64,000 nt of DNA from Sandarakinorhabdus sp. Lineage in GTDB: Bacteria; Pseudomonadota; Alphaproteobacteria; Sphingomonadales; Sphingomonadaceae. Positions 52,398-60,194 of this stretch are shown piece by piece; the first letter of the stretch is position 1, and every line of letters begins with the position of its first letter. The stretch lies in assembly GCA_020692215.1 (NCBI GenBank), contig JAIMKW010000003.1, positions 313,059 through 377,058 of the forward strand, in the 5' to 3' direction. The notes under the pieces were generated by a model, which worked only from the letters and a program-made list of their open reading frames with translations, did no database searches and was not told the origin of the DNA. The translations under genes and the position numbers were made by a program.

Positions 52398-53584
52398 CGC
52401 GCATCTCCAGTTGATGGTAACAACAAGTGGATGCCGCCTTCGGCCTCATCCTCGATCAACCACAGCCTGCCCGCCGGATCTTCGGCAAAACCTCGGACGC
52501 GCCAATCAAGCGTCCAGCGGTTCAGCAGCTGCGCCTGTTTGCCGGACAACTCGATCAGCATGACCGCTTGCCCACCCAGCGCCCCTACTAGGCCCTTACC
52601 ACGCCAATTCGGAATTGCTTTGCCGCGATAGATGTGCAGCGAAGACGGATTAACTGACGGTACCCAAAACAACTGTGGCGCGCGCAAATCAGGGCGGGTT
52701 TCGTGTCGCGGGATCGGTACGCCGTCATAATTGTCGCCCTGCGAAACCAATGGCCAGCCATAGTTGGCGGCGCGCTCGATCAAGTTGAGTTCATCGCCGC
52801 CACTTGGACCCATTTCGATTTCCCAAAGCCGCCCATCGTCGGCGAAGGCGATACCTAGTAGGTTGCGGTGGCCATAAGACCAGACCTCGGCGGAATCGCC
52901 GCCGAACCCGGTGAACGGATTATCTGATGCGGGTCTTCCATCGAGCTGCAGCCGAAGCACCTTGCCGAGGTTGCTGGCAACATCCTGCGCAGGCTGCTTC
53001 TCGTTGCGTTCACCGGAGGTAAGAAAGATGAATTTCTGATCCGGTGAAAAAGTGATCCGGTGGGAGAAGTGATAGGGCTGCTCGTGCAGTTCCGACTGCC
53101 GCCAGATCACCTCCAGGTTGCGTAAAGTCGGCTTTGCCGGATCGGTCAGGTCAAGCCTGGCCTTTGCGAGCGCTGCCCTCGTCAGAGCTCCGGCCGGCTC
53201 GACATAGGTCAGGTATACCGCGCTACTGGTCGCAAAATCGGGCGCGAGCTTGATGTCGCCCATCCCGCCCTGCGCCTCATGGTGGACCTGTGGAACACCG
53301 ACGACATCGATCGGCGCGCTGCCATCGCGCCACAACAGCAACTTGCCCGGACGGGTCGTGATCAGCGCACGGCCATCGGGCATGAACGCCATGGCCCAGG
53401 GCGAATCGATCGCGACATGCTTTTCGAGCCGGAACGGCGGCGCGGTAGTGGTGATGAATTCACCAACCGAACGTTGGGCGGCGGGTGCATCTGCCTTGTC
53501 CGATGGAACGGCCTTCTGGCACCCGGCTAGTCCAACCGTGGCAACGGCCAGCACCGCGACTGGCTGGAATGCACGGAACATCAA
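52394..53584 (-). CDS. PQQ-dependent sugar dehydrogenase-like lipoprotein
   Basis: 396-residue beta-propeller of the soluble aldose/glucose-sorbosone dehydrogenase family. A lipoprotein signal (VAVLAVATVGLAGC) is followed by PWAMAFMPDGRALITTRPGKLLL, HRITFSPDQKFIFLTSGERNE, WSYGHRNLLGIAF and EMGPSGGDELNLIERAANYGWP, all diagnostic of the family. It would oxidise a sugar or alcohol in the periplasm using PQQ. It starts 2 bp downstream of the haem-binding-like gene in a minus-strand operon. Confidence 0.88.
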   Translation of the reverse strand: MMFRAFQPVAVLAVATVGLAGCQKAVPSDKADAPAAQRSVGEFITTTAPPFRLEKHVAIDSPWAMAFMPDGRALITTRPGKLLLWRDGSAPIDVVGVPQVHHEAQGGMGDIKLAPDFATSSAVYLTYVEPAGALTRAALAKARLDLTDPAKPTLRNLEVIWRQSELHEQPYHFSHRITFSPDQKFIFLTSGERNEKQPAQDVASNLGKVLRLQLDGRPASDNPFTGFGGDSAEVWSYGHRNLLGIAFADDGRLWEIEMGPSGGDELNLIERAANYGWPLVSQGDNYDGVPIPRHETRPDLRAPQLFWVPSVNPSSLHIYRGKAIPNWRGKGLVGALGGQAVMLIELSGKQAQLLNRWTLDWRVRGFAEDPAGRLWLIEDEAEGGIHLLLPSTGDAR

Positions 53585-53586
53585 TT

Positions 53587-54102
53587 CTACTCCTTAGTGT
53601 TGAGCGCTGCGAGGGCAGCTTCGGCAATGCGGGAATCGTCTTCGGGCGCAGCACCGCTGACACCGACCGCCCCGATAACCTTGCCCTCGAACCGGATCGG
53701 AACGCCGCCGGGAACCAGCAGCAGGTTTGGTACCTGACCAATCATCCGGGCCATGGCGGGGTCGGCCGCCAGCTTGGCCGTTGGTGCGCCGAACAGAACG
53801 GCGGTCAGTGCCTTGCGCCGGGCATATTCAATCAGCAGTGCACTGGCTCCATCCATTCGGACTTCGCGCACGAGGTTGCCCGATTCATCGATCACGCTGA
53901 TTGAAACGCCAACTCCCAGCTGCCGCGCTGCAGCTTCGGCGGCGGCAACCGCGCTGGCGGCGCGCTGCGAACTTAGCTGTGGCCGCTGCACGATTGCGGA
54001 CGATGCGACATCCTGGCCGAACAGCGGTGCTTCAACGACCGCGAAAGCAGAACCTATAGCGAGCGCAAACACTGCGATGCGGCGACGAAATTGATGGAAC
54101 AT
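53587..54102 (-). CDS. GlcG/HbpS family haem-binding-like protein
   Basis: 171-residue secreted protein with a signal peptide (IAVFALAIGSAFAVVEAPLFG). The GlcG/HbpS domain has SAVAAAEAAARQLGVGVSISVIDESGNLVREVRMDGA in succession and ends GAVGVSGAAPEDDSRIAEAAL. Family members bind haem or small aromatic compounds; the exact role is unclear. It is upstream of, and 2 bp from, the sugar dehydrogenase gene. Confidence 0.85.
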   Translation of the reverse strand: MFHQFRRRIAVFALAIGSAFAVVEAPLFGQDVASSAIVQRPQLSSQRAASAVAAAEAAARQLGVGVSISVIDESGNLVREVRMDGASALLIEYARRKALTAVLFGAPTAKLAADPAMARMIGQVPNLLLVPGGVPIRFEGKVIGAVGVSGAAPEDDSRIAEAALAALNTKE

Positions 54103-54160
54103 GCTTATCCTCAGTCGATGGCTTCGTGATATTTGGCGTCTGCATCTGCCTCAAATCGCG

Positions 54161-54973
54161 TCAAAGCTTGAACACGCGGCGCGCGATGCCGTGCAGGAAG
54201 GCCTCTTCCTGATCGGCACCAAGCCCCAAATTGGCCAGACCTTGCAAACAGCGCTCCGGCGAAAGCATCGGCCAGTTGGTGCCAAACATGACGCGCCCGC
54301 GGCCGATACCCTTCATGAAGTCGACGAATTCGCCAGGCAGCCGATGTAAGGCATAGGCCGAAGTATCGAGGTAGAAGTTGGGGAACTTGATCGCGAGCGA
54401 TGCCAGTTCGCCGATCCATGGAAATCCGACGTGACCGCCGACCACAACCAGTTCGGGGAAGTCGAGCAAGACGTCCTCAAGATAGGGAATCGGGCGCCCG
54501 TTTTCTGACCGCTTCAACGGCCCGGTGTGGCCGACCTGAGTGCAGAACGGCACGCCCGCTTCGACACAGGCGGCATAGACCGGATAGTAGAGCCGGTGGT
54601 TGGGCGGCATATCCCACAGCCAAGGAACCAGCCGCACGCCGACGAAGCGCTTGCCATCAACCCAGCGCTGGATGTCGCGTACGGCCTGCATCGGGTCGGT
54701 CAGATCCACCGTGGCGAGGCCGCGGAAACGATCGGGCGCAGCATCGATCTGGACCGCCACTTCCTCGTTGCTGATGAGCGAACCCTGCGGCCCATGCCAT
54801 GCGGAAAGAAGCGCAATTTCGACCCCCGCAGCGTCCATTGCTGCCAGCGTCGAGCTAATGTCTGGAACGGAAACCTGGCCGGCGCGCCCGGTCCAGCGCA
54901 GCAACGTTTCCATCCATGGCTGGCGCGCCATCCGCTCGGTTGTGATCTGTGCCCAGACGTCAATTGCGCCCAT
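54161..54973 (-). CDS. Amidohydrolase family protein
   Basis: 270-residue TIM-barrel metal-dependent hydrolase of the amidohydrolase_2 (ACMSD/decarboxylase-like) group: GLATVDLTDPMQAVRDIQRW, FVGVRLVPWLWDMPPNHRLYYP, VGGHVGFPW and MFGTNWPML. The classical N-terminal HxH is not evident, as in several members of this group. Likely substrate is an aromatic ring-cleavage or carboxylic intermediate. A frameshifted second copy lies at 58015-58433. Its promoter at 55025-55053 carries the shared palindromic operator. Confidence 0.85.
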   Translation of the reverse strand: MGAIDVWAQITTERMARQPWMETLLRWTGRAGQVSVPDISSTLAAMDAAGVEIALLSAWHGPQGSLISNEEVAVQIDAAPDRFRGLATVDLTDPMQAVRDIQRWVDGKRFVGVRLVPWLWDMPPNHRLYYPVYAACVEAGVPFCTQVGHTGPLKRSENGRPIPYLEDVLLDFPELVVVGGHVGFPWIGELASLAIKFPNFYLDTSAYALHRLPGEFVDFMKGIGRGRVMFGTNWPMLSPERCLQGLANLGLGADQEEAFLHGIARRVFKL

Positions 54974-55024
54974 CGTTCCGGCCCCATCGCTAAAAGATTG
55001 TCGCTGAAAAGGGTCAGCTCCTGA

Positions 55025-55053
55025 CTAATGCATCCATCGGATATTTAAGTCAA
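55025..55053 (-). promoter_or_regulatory. Promoter with ATCC-N3-GGAT operator (amidohydrolase)
   Basis: Minus strand: -35 TTGACT (55053-55048), 17-bp spacer, -10 CATTAG (55030-55025). Within the spacer is ATCCGATGGAT (55042-55032), an almost perfect palindrome. The transcription start would be near 55018, giving a leader of about 45 nt to the ATG at 54973. Two related promoters are at 58485-58513 and 62011-62039. Confidence 0.55.
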
Positions 55054-55054
55054 T

Positions 55055-55420
55055 GCGAATTCCGAACTGGACATTGCCTATCAGGCGGCGGTCAACGCCA
55101 ACGATGCCCACACCATGGACCGGATTCTGCATGACGACTTCGTGCTGGTTCTGGGCGATGGGACCGTTCACACCAAGGCGGACCTAGTTCACTCGGCGCG
55201 GACCCGCCACGCAACCTTCGAACAGCAGGATGAAGATCCGGGCACTCGGGTAGTACGGCTCTATGGCGATACGGCCATGGTTTCAGCGCGCCCCCTGGTT
55301 GAAGGACTGCGTCGACGGCAGGGACTTCGACTTTCGAGTCTGGTTCAGCGACACCTGTATCCGCACCTCGCGCGGCTGGCGCTATGCCTTTGCTCGGGCG
55401 GGCACGCGGATCCCTTCATA
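55055..55420 (+). pseudogene. DUF4440/NTF2-like pseudogene
   Basis: Closely matches the intact gene at 58552-59019 from its codons for ELDIAYQAAV to the end. It lacks the first 45 or so codons including the signal peptide, so no start codon is available. It also carries a frame change around 55291-55310 (after TAMVSAR). The deletion joins the upstream promoter region directly to the middle of the gene at a short TCCGA-type homology. Confidence 0.72.
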
Positions 55421-55491
55421 AGCCCGCAGAGTAGGCGGCTTCGACATCCCACTGCGATGGGGGACAATAGGGCGCAACGATATCTATGGCG

Positions 55492-55794
55492 CGGCAGTTA
55501 ACCATCCGTCCGGGCTATCCGGTGCGCCTATTGGTGACTCGTGATCTGGTGCTCGGAGGCGGGCAATGACCCGGCTCAAACTCTCGGACATTGCCGATGA
55601 AAAGCCGGTCAAGCTGAACGTCGGAGATTCCGGCCCGTCTGCATGGTGACCTTGTGGCCTATGGGGTGGTCATGAATGGCGGGAACTCCAGCGGGGCGCA
55701 TGGGCCGGAACAGTTGGTCGCGCCGATGCTGGCGCGGTTTATTACCACCGATCAGAGTTTCGCTAGAGCGCCCCGCACGGCTCAGCTGGGATAG
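55492..55794 (+). pseudogene. trbI 3' end plus frameshifted DUF2274 remnant
   Basis: 55492-55569 translates as RQLTIRPGYPVRLLVTRDLV and so on to a stop, matching the last 25 residues of TrbI. 55566-55794 matches DUF2274 (MTRLKLSDIADEKPVKLNV; ARLHGDLVAYG; RFITTDQSFAR) but has one extra G near 55624 that breaks the frame. The ATGA-type junction between the two is preserved. The sequence is diverged from 51465-51768, so it is a relic from a related element rather than a fresh duplication. Confidence 0.78.
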
Positions 55795-56678
55795 CGTTCC
55801 TCGACCAACTCGAAGAAGCGCTTGAGGGCGGGATTATCGTTGCCGTCGCGCCAGTAGAGCGCGTATTCCAGGCGTGCCGGGCCGGTTGGGTCGTGGATCT
55901 CCTGAAAGCGGAGATCACTCCAGGCCACGCCCTGCGAAGCGCCCGTCGCGATAGAGATGTACCGCCTTGCAGCCACGATGCTGAGGACGCTTTCAAGACT
56001 GGTATCCTGCAGGATGATGTTGGGACGGCGCCCTTGCTCGGTCAGGCGGGACGCGATCAAATTTTCAAATATCTGGCCAAGCCCGCCAGACGACACCACG
56101 AAAATCTCGCGGCGCAGATCCTGCCAGTAGACCTGTTCACGTTCGGCCAGTTCATGGTCTTCAGGAAGGACGGCGTAGATTTTCTCTGACCAGACACTGC
56201 GCGAAGCAATCCCTTCTTCGAGCTGGCCGACTGGCGCTATGGCAACATCGATAGTGCGGGACTGAAGGCTGTGCGTTAGCCTTTCCAAACCTGCCTCGAC
56301 GCCGTCGAACTGGACGTCGGGAAACTTTGTCAAATAGTCCGAGATTGCCCGTCGAAGATTACCGGCCATCAGCGGAGAGCAATAGCCCACAGCTATCCGC
56401 CCATGGAGCCCATAGCTAACGTTGCGCGCTGTAGTCCGCAGGTTCTCGACATCGGTTATTATGCGGCGCGCCTGCTCGATGAAGGGGCGGCCGTTTTCGG
56501 TTGTCTCCGCACCGCGGGTTGAGCGCTCAAACAGCTTGACCCTCAAGCGGTCCTCGAGCTGCTGCACTTTCCGGCTGAGCGTGATCTGCTTTACATTCAG
56601 AGCCGCTGCCGCCCGCGAGAAGCTCTGCGTATCCGCAGTCATCACCGCATAGCGGAGCTGGCGCAATTCGATGGGCAT
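55782..56678 (-). CDS. LysR-family transcriptional regulator
   Basis: 298-residue LysR protein. The N-terminal winged HTH (MPIELRQLRYAVMTADTQSFSRAAAALNVKQITLSRKVQ in sequence) is followed by a substrate-binding domain (GRIAVGYCSPLMAGNLRRAI). Its stop overlaps the DUF2274 remnant, the usual end of this ICE transfer block. A 3' remnant of a sister gene is at 51758-51965. The ligand is unknown. It could regulate the nearby metabolic cargo, or be an ICE gene that travels with trb. Confidence 0.9.
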   Translation of the reverse strand: MPIELRQLRYAVMTADTQSFSRAAAALNVKQITLSRKVQQLEDRLRVKLFERSTRGAETTENGRPFIEQARRIITDVENLRTTARNVSYGLHGRIAVGYCSPLMAGNLRRAISDYLTKFPDVQFDGVEAGLERLTHSLQSRTIDVAIAPVGQLEEGIASRSVWSEKIYAVLPEDHELAEREQVYWQDLRREIFVVSSGGLGQIFENLIASRLTEQGRRPNIILQDTSLESVLSIVAARRYISIATGASQGVAWSDLRFQEIHDPTGPARLEYALYWRDGNDNPALKRFFELVEERYPS

Positions 56679-56695
56679 GCTGATGTTGCTCGTTT

Positions 56696-57292
56696 TCAGT
56701 CTCGTAGGAGCCGGCGAGGCAATGGAAGACGATGTGGCTGTGTGATGGGTTCAAGAGTCAGGGGATCAAACAAGACTGATTTCTTCCTGTCGCCAGCCAT
56801 GAGGTCCTTGATCATCCTGATGAAAAATCGCCGCATAAGGTGAGCGAAAGACATAGAGACGAATTCAGCCTTGGCCTTCGCTTCGGAGGGCAGGAAGAGG
56901 TGACCGAGGGCCGGACCGATATGTTGCTCTACCTCATCGGGAATACAATTGGCTAGCAGGGTGGTGATATAGGGCACGCGACTATTCGCATAGGTATTGA
57001 ACATTGGCGTATTGCAGCAGGCCGCGTACCAGCGAAGCGTTGGTTTTTCCGTCAGGTGAAGGCATGCCAGCTTGTCTTTGCCAGTCGAAATCGACATCGC
57101 AGCGCAGCGGCCCTGGTACAGCGCAGTGCCGCGAAATGCTCCGAATATCCGTGTTTCTGCACCCAAGACGCTGGCAAACTTCTGACAATCAGTGCAATGA
57201 CAGACGACGTGATCCCCAGACTGAGGTCCAGCTCGGGTTAGCGCACCTGTTACCATTCCGCACTGACAGCTGAAATGCACATCGCCGGACAT
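56696..57292 (-). CDS. GFA (glutathione-dependent formaldehyde-activating) family protein
   Basis: 198-residue zinc protein of the GFA/CENP-V family. Cys ligands are visible: CQCG near residue 10, CHCTDC around residue 32, and CCNTPMF around residue 85. Many members are not glutathione-formaldehyde enzymes, so the substrate is open. ATG 57292 was chosen because a GAGGGGAGAAG box lies upstream. It follows the DUF1737-like gene closely in a minus-strand cluster. Confidence 0.82.
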   Translation of the reverse strand: MSGDVHFSCQCGMVTGALTRAGPQSGDHVVCHCTDCQKFASVLGAETRIFGAFRGTALYQGRCAAMSISTGKDKLACLHLTEKPTLRWYAACCNTPMFNTYANSRVPYITTLLANCIPDEVEQHIGPALGHLFLPSEAKAKAEFVSMSFAHLMRRFFIRMIKDLMAGDRKKSVLFDPLTLEPITQPHRLPLPRRLLRD

Positions 57293-57312
57293 ATTGACTA
57301 CTTCTCCCCTCA

Positions 57313-57531
57313 TCAAGCGGGCTGCACCAAGCGAGCCAGGGCACTGGCCGCATTTGCTGCGAGGAGCGACCGGATATTGAGGTTGTTACTTGCCGAGCGG
57401 AGCGCGTGCTTAGGCTTGTTTGCTGTCATTTCGAAGTGATGGCCGTGCAGCACCCATCCCTTTGTCCGCTCTTGCGTAACCCGATGGCAAAAGGCGGCGT
57501 CGAGGCCGGTTGGCATACGATATTTGCTCAT
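57313..57531 (-). CDS. DUF1737-like small protein
   Basis: 72-residue protein; YRMPTGLDAAFCHRVTQERTKGWVLHG resembles the small DUF1737 family. ATG 57531 overlaps the SRPBCC stop by 4 bp. A related N-terminus (GADDAAFCHRVAQNLSKGW) occurs in the gene starting at 59281, so two members are present. Function unknown. Confidence 0.7.
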   Translation of the reverse strand: MSKYRMPTGLDAAFCHRVTQERTKGWVLHGHHFEMTANKPKHALRSASNNLNIRSLLAANAASALARLVQPA

Positions 57532-57986
57532 GTCGGGTCTTTCTGGCTCTGCCTACTGCCCATTGCCGGTCGCGCCTCAGCCGTTTCTTTTAACCCTTTT
57601 GCTTCTGCCTCCATATAATCTGTAATCAGGCGCCAGCCGAGCCAGCCAGCGGTGCGGCCCAGCAATCCTTTGAAGGTCATCATCTGACGAAAGATGCAAT
57701 GGTCCCCACAGTCGATAGGCTCATGATTGGCTGTGGCAGTCATGCCTGTCCGGCGCGAAATCCACGCGAAGGCCTTGCCTTCGGCCCAATCGCAGACCGT
57801 CCACGAGGACTCGGCCAGTAACGGCTGCTTGATCGCAACAATGCTCCCAAGAGTCAGGCACCGTCCCGAAGTTAGCTTAACCGACGTGAACGACGTTGCC
57901 CAGCAGGGCCACCTTTCAACATCGATCAGGATTGACCAGACAAACGCTGCTGGCTTCTCAATTCGGATTTCAGAGACGAATGTCAT
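57528..57986 (-). CDS. SRPBCC (polyketide cyclase/START-like) protein
   Basis: 152-residue protein of the SRPBCC helix-grip fold: SEIRIEKPAAFVWSILIDVERW at the start, KAFAWISRRTGMTATANHEPI in the middle, and a long C-terminal helix ending in LKETAEARPAMG. Such proteins bind hydrophobic ligands. It is first in a three-gene minus-strand cluster with DUF1737 and GFA genes. Confidence 0.82.
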   Translation of the reverse strand: MTFVSEIRIEKPAAFVWSILIDVERWPCWATSFTSVKLTSGRCLTLGSIVAIKQPLLAESSWTVCDWAEGKAFAWISRRTGMTATANHEPIDCGDHCIFRQMMTFKGLLGRTAGWLGWRLITDYMEAEAKGLKETAEARPAMGSRQSQKDPT

Positions 57987-58014
57987 TATTTGCCCTCGTG
58001 GTTCATTTGCGCGG

Positions 58015-58433
58015 CTAGTGCAGTGCCCAAGCCTCTTGCGGCAGCTCCGCTAGGTTGGAAGGGTGGAAATTCTCACTACGAACGGAGGGCCGCAGTAAGC
58101 TCATCAGTATCTGGTTCCAAGCATCGGGACTAATCCTACCGGCATGGATTTTTGTAAGCTGTGCCTGATCAGTGTGGAGCACTCGAAACCGATCAGGCGC
58201 GGCGTCGATCTGCGCCGCCACTGCTTCGTTGCTGATAAGTGACTCTGCGGCCCATGCCAGGTCGAAAGCAGTGCAATATCGACGCCCCCAGCATCCAATG
58301 CGGCCAGAGTTGAAGAGGTATCCGGCACCGAAACCTCTCCAGACCGCCCGGTCCAGCGCAGCAGCGTTTCCATCCATGATTGTCGCGCCAAACGCTCGGT
58401 GGTGATCTGTGCCCATTCGTCGATTGCGCCCAT
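58015..58433 (-). pseudogene. Truncated, frameshifted amidohydrolase copy
   Basis: From ATG 58433 the translation MGAIDEWAQITTERLARQSW and onward parallels the intact amidohydrolase (54973) for about 67 residues. It then shifts frame after STWHGPQ; the match continues in the next frame as LISNEAVAAQIDAAPDRFR. Beyond that, sequence is unrelated and stops at 58015. About two thirds of the enzyme is lost. Confidence 0.8.
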
Positions 58434-58484
58434 TTTCTGGTCCCGCAGCTAGCAGATTTTCGCTGACCGAAGGCTCGCGCTTGA

Positions 58485-58513
58485 TAAATGCATCCGTCGG
58501 ATATATAAGTCAA
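58485..58513 (-). promoter_or_regulatory. Promoter with ATCC-N3-GGAT operator (second copy)
   Basis: Minus strand: -35 TTGACT (58513-58508), 17-bp spacer, -10 CATTTA (58490-58485). The perfect palindrome ATCCGACGGAT (58502-58492) sits in the spacer. It faces the amidohydrolase pseudogene. It is also only about 40 bp upstream of the divergent DUF4440 gene, whose own promoter may overlap it. Confidence 0.55.
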
Positions 58514-58551
58514 TCTGAATCCGAATGGAACCACGAAAGGGAATGAGAATC

Positions 58552-59019
58552 ATGGCAAGCTGGCGAAGGCGATTTGCTGGACTGTTCGCGGCGGCAGCAT
58601 CAACTGCGCTGACAGCGGGTGCCGTGGCGGACAGTCCTCCCAAGGATCAGCGCATCGTTTCCGAGCTGGACATTGCCTATCAGGCAGCAGTCAAAGCCAA
58701 CGATACCGATACCATGGATCGCATCCTGCATGACGACTTCGTGCTGGTGCTGGGTGACGGCACTGTTCACACTAAGGCGGACTTGCTGCAATCGGCGCGA
58801 ACCCGCCACGTTACATTCGAACAACAGGATGAAGACCCTGGCACGCAGGTGGTCCGGCTGTATGGCGATACGGCAATGGTTTCAGCGCGATTGTGGTTGA
58901 AGGGCCGCGTCGATGGTAACGAATTTGATTTCCGCGTCTGGTTCACAGACACTTACATTCGAACACCGCAAGGTTGGCGCTACGCTTTTGCTCAAGCTGG
59001 CGCCCGAATGCCTTCCTGA
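58552..59019 (+). CDS. DUF4440/NTF2-like secreted protein
   Basis: 155-residue SnoaL/NTF2-fold protein: a signal peptide (FAGLFAAAASTALTAGAVA), then VSELDIAYQAAVKANDTDTM, ILHDDFVLVLGDGTVHTKAD, and a closing FTDTYIRTPQGWRYAFAQA. ATG 58552 follows AAAGGGA; in-frame ATGs at 58525 and 58543 would also serve. The intact partner of the pseudogene at 55055-55420. Divergent from an amidohydrolase copy at both loci. Ligand or substrate unknown. Confidence 0.83.
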   Translation: MASWRRRFAGLFAAAASTALTAGAVADSPPKDQRIVSELDIAYQAAVKANDTDTMDRILHDDFVLVLGDGTVHTKADLLQSARTRHVTFEQQDEDPGTQVVRLYGDTAMVSARLWLKGRVDGNEFDFRVWFTDTYIRTPQGWRYAFAQAGARMPS

Positions 59020-59281
59020 TATAACATATTTGCGCGTTCGGCTCTCGCTTTCGACGGTTGGCAAGTAGCGCAAAATTGCTCGGTGTGGTTGTCCATATTT
59101 TGCGAGCCGCCACACTGATATTTGCTCGTCCGGCGTTATGGCCGCAGCGCAGATGTTCGATGGCCGCTGGCATTTCGGTTCGCACATGGCCAAAAAATAG
59201 CCACCCTTTTGATAGATTTTGTGCCACCCGGTGGCAGAACGCAGCATCGTCGGCACCGGCCAGGAAGCAGTTTATGATCAT
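58943..59281 (-). CDS. Possible DUF1737-like protein at operon end
   Basis: 112 codons from ATG 59281, which overlaps the EamA stop by 4 bp (ATGA). The first 30 residues (IINCFLAGADDAAFCHRVAQ, NLSKGW) resemble the DUF1737-like protein at 57313-57531. The C-terminal 60 residues are unlike it and overlap the convergent DUF4440 gene by 77 bp, so the 3' part may be degenerate. Probably a real start with uncertain end. Confidence 0.5.
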   Translation of the reverse strand: MIINCFLAGADDAAFCHRVAQNLSKGWLFFGHVRTEMPAAIEHLRCGHNAGRANISVAARKIWTTTPSNFALLANRRKREPNAQICYIRKAFGRQLEQKRSANLAVFECKCL

Positions 59282-60192
59282 GATGCTACTCCCTGAGAGG
59301 TGGCTTTGACGAAGGTCAGTTTTGGCCACAGCAAGCTGAGCGCCAGACCGCCAATGACCAGCGCGGCGGCGAGCACTTTCCAGCCTTGCAGGGGTTCGCC
59401 CAGCAGCAGCGTGGATGCTCCCATACCGAACACCGGCACCAGGAGTGACAATGGCGCGACGGTGGCCGCCGGATGGCGCGCCAACAGCCAGCTCCATACG
59501 GCGTAGCCAAACATCGTATTGCCGGCCGCTTGCCACACCACAGCAGACCAGGTGACGGCGGTTGCACTTTGCAACCCCGCGGCCATTGCCGGCCAGCCCT
59601 CGAAGATCAGCGCAAGGAGCAACAGGGGCGGCACCGCAAAAGCACTGGACCAGACGACATAGGCCAGCATGTCGACGCGACCCGCAGCACGCGAAACGCT
59701 ATTGCCGCTGGCCCAGCAAAAGGCAGCGGCAATTACGAGCCCGAGGCCCAGCGGCGTCGCGCTCCCCGTGGCTCGAGTCAAGATGACGGCCAACCCAGCG
59801 GTCGCCAGCGCCAGGGCTGCCCATTGGAAACCGCGCACGCGCTCGCCGTTGAGCGCCATGGAAAGACCGATCGTGAAAAATACCTGCAGCTGCACCACAA
59901 GCGACGCGAGCCCGGGGGTAATGTCACCCTTCATCGCCAGAAAAAGCAGTCCGAACTGGCCCGCCCCGATTAATATGCCATAGGCGGCAAGGTTGATCCA
60001 TGGCACCGCCGGTCGTTTCAAGAAGAATACGGCGGGAAAGAAAGCACAGCCAAAACGCAGCGCCGCCAGCAAGAGCGGAGGCAAATGTTGTAACGCCACT
60101 TTGATAACAACAAAGTTGCACCCCCAAATTGCCATAACCGCGACTGCCAGCAGCAAATGAGCGCGGGGTAGCGAGTCGGTCGAAGAAGACAC
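59278..60192 (-). CDS. EamA/DMT-family transporter
   Basis: 304-residue inner-membrane protein with ten predicted segments in two EamA repeats. The first includes LLLAVAVMAIWGCNFVVIKV and the second FCWASGNSVSRAAGR and VAPLSLLVPVFGMGASTLLLGE. This is the RhaT/YdcZ-like drug/metabolite exporter class, usually amino acid or metabolite efflux. It is third in the minus-strand operon, 2 bp after the VOC-domain gene. Confidence 0.88.
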   Translation of the reverse strand: MSSSTDSLPRAHLLLAVAVMAIWGCNFVVIKVALQHLPPLLLAALRFGCAFFPAVFFLKRPAVPWINLAAYGILIGAGQFGLLFLAMKGDITPGLASLVVQLQVFFTIGLSMALNGERVRGFQWAALALATAGLAVILTRATGSATPLGLGLVIAAAFCWASGNSVSRAAGRVDMLAYVVWSSAFAVPPLLLLALIFEGWPAMAAGLQSATAVTWSAVVWQAAGNTMFGYAVWSWLLARHPAATVAPLSLLVPVFGMGASTLLLGEPLQGWKVLAAALVIGGLALSLLWPKLTFVKATSQGVAS

Positions 60193-60194
60193 AG

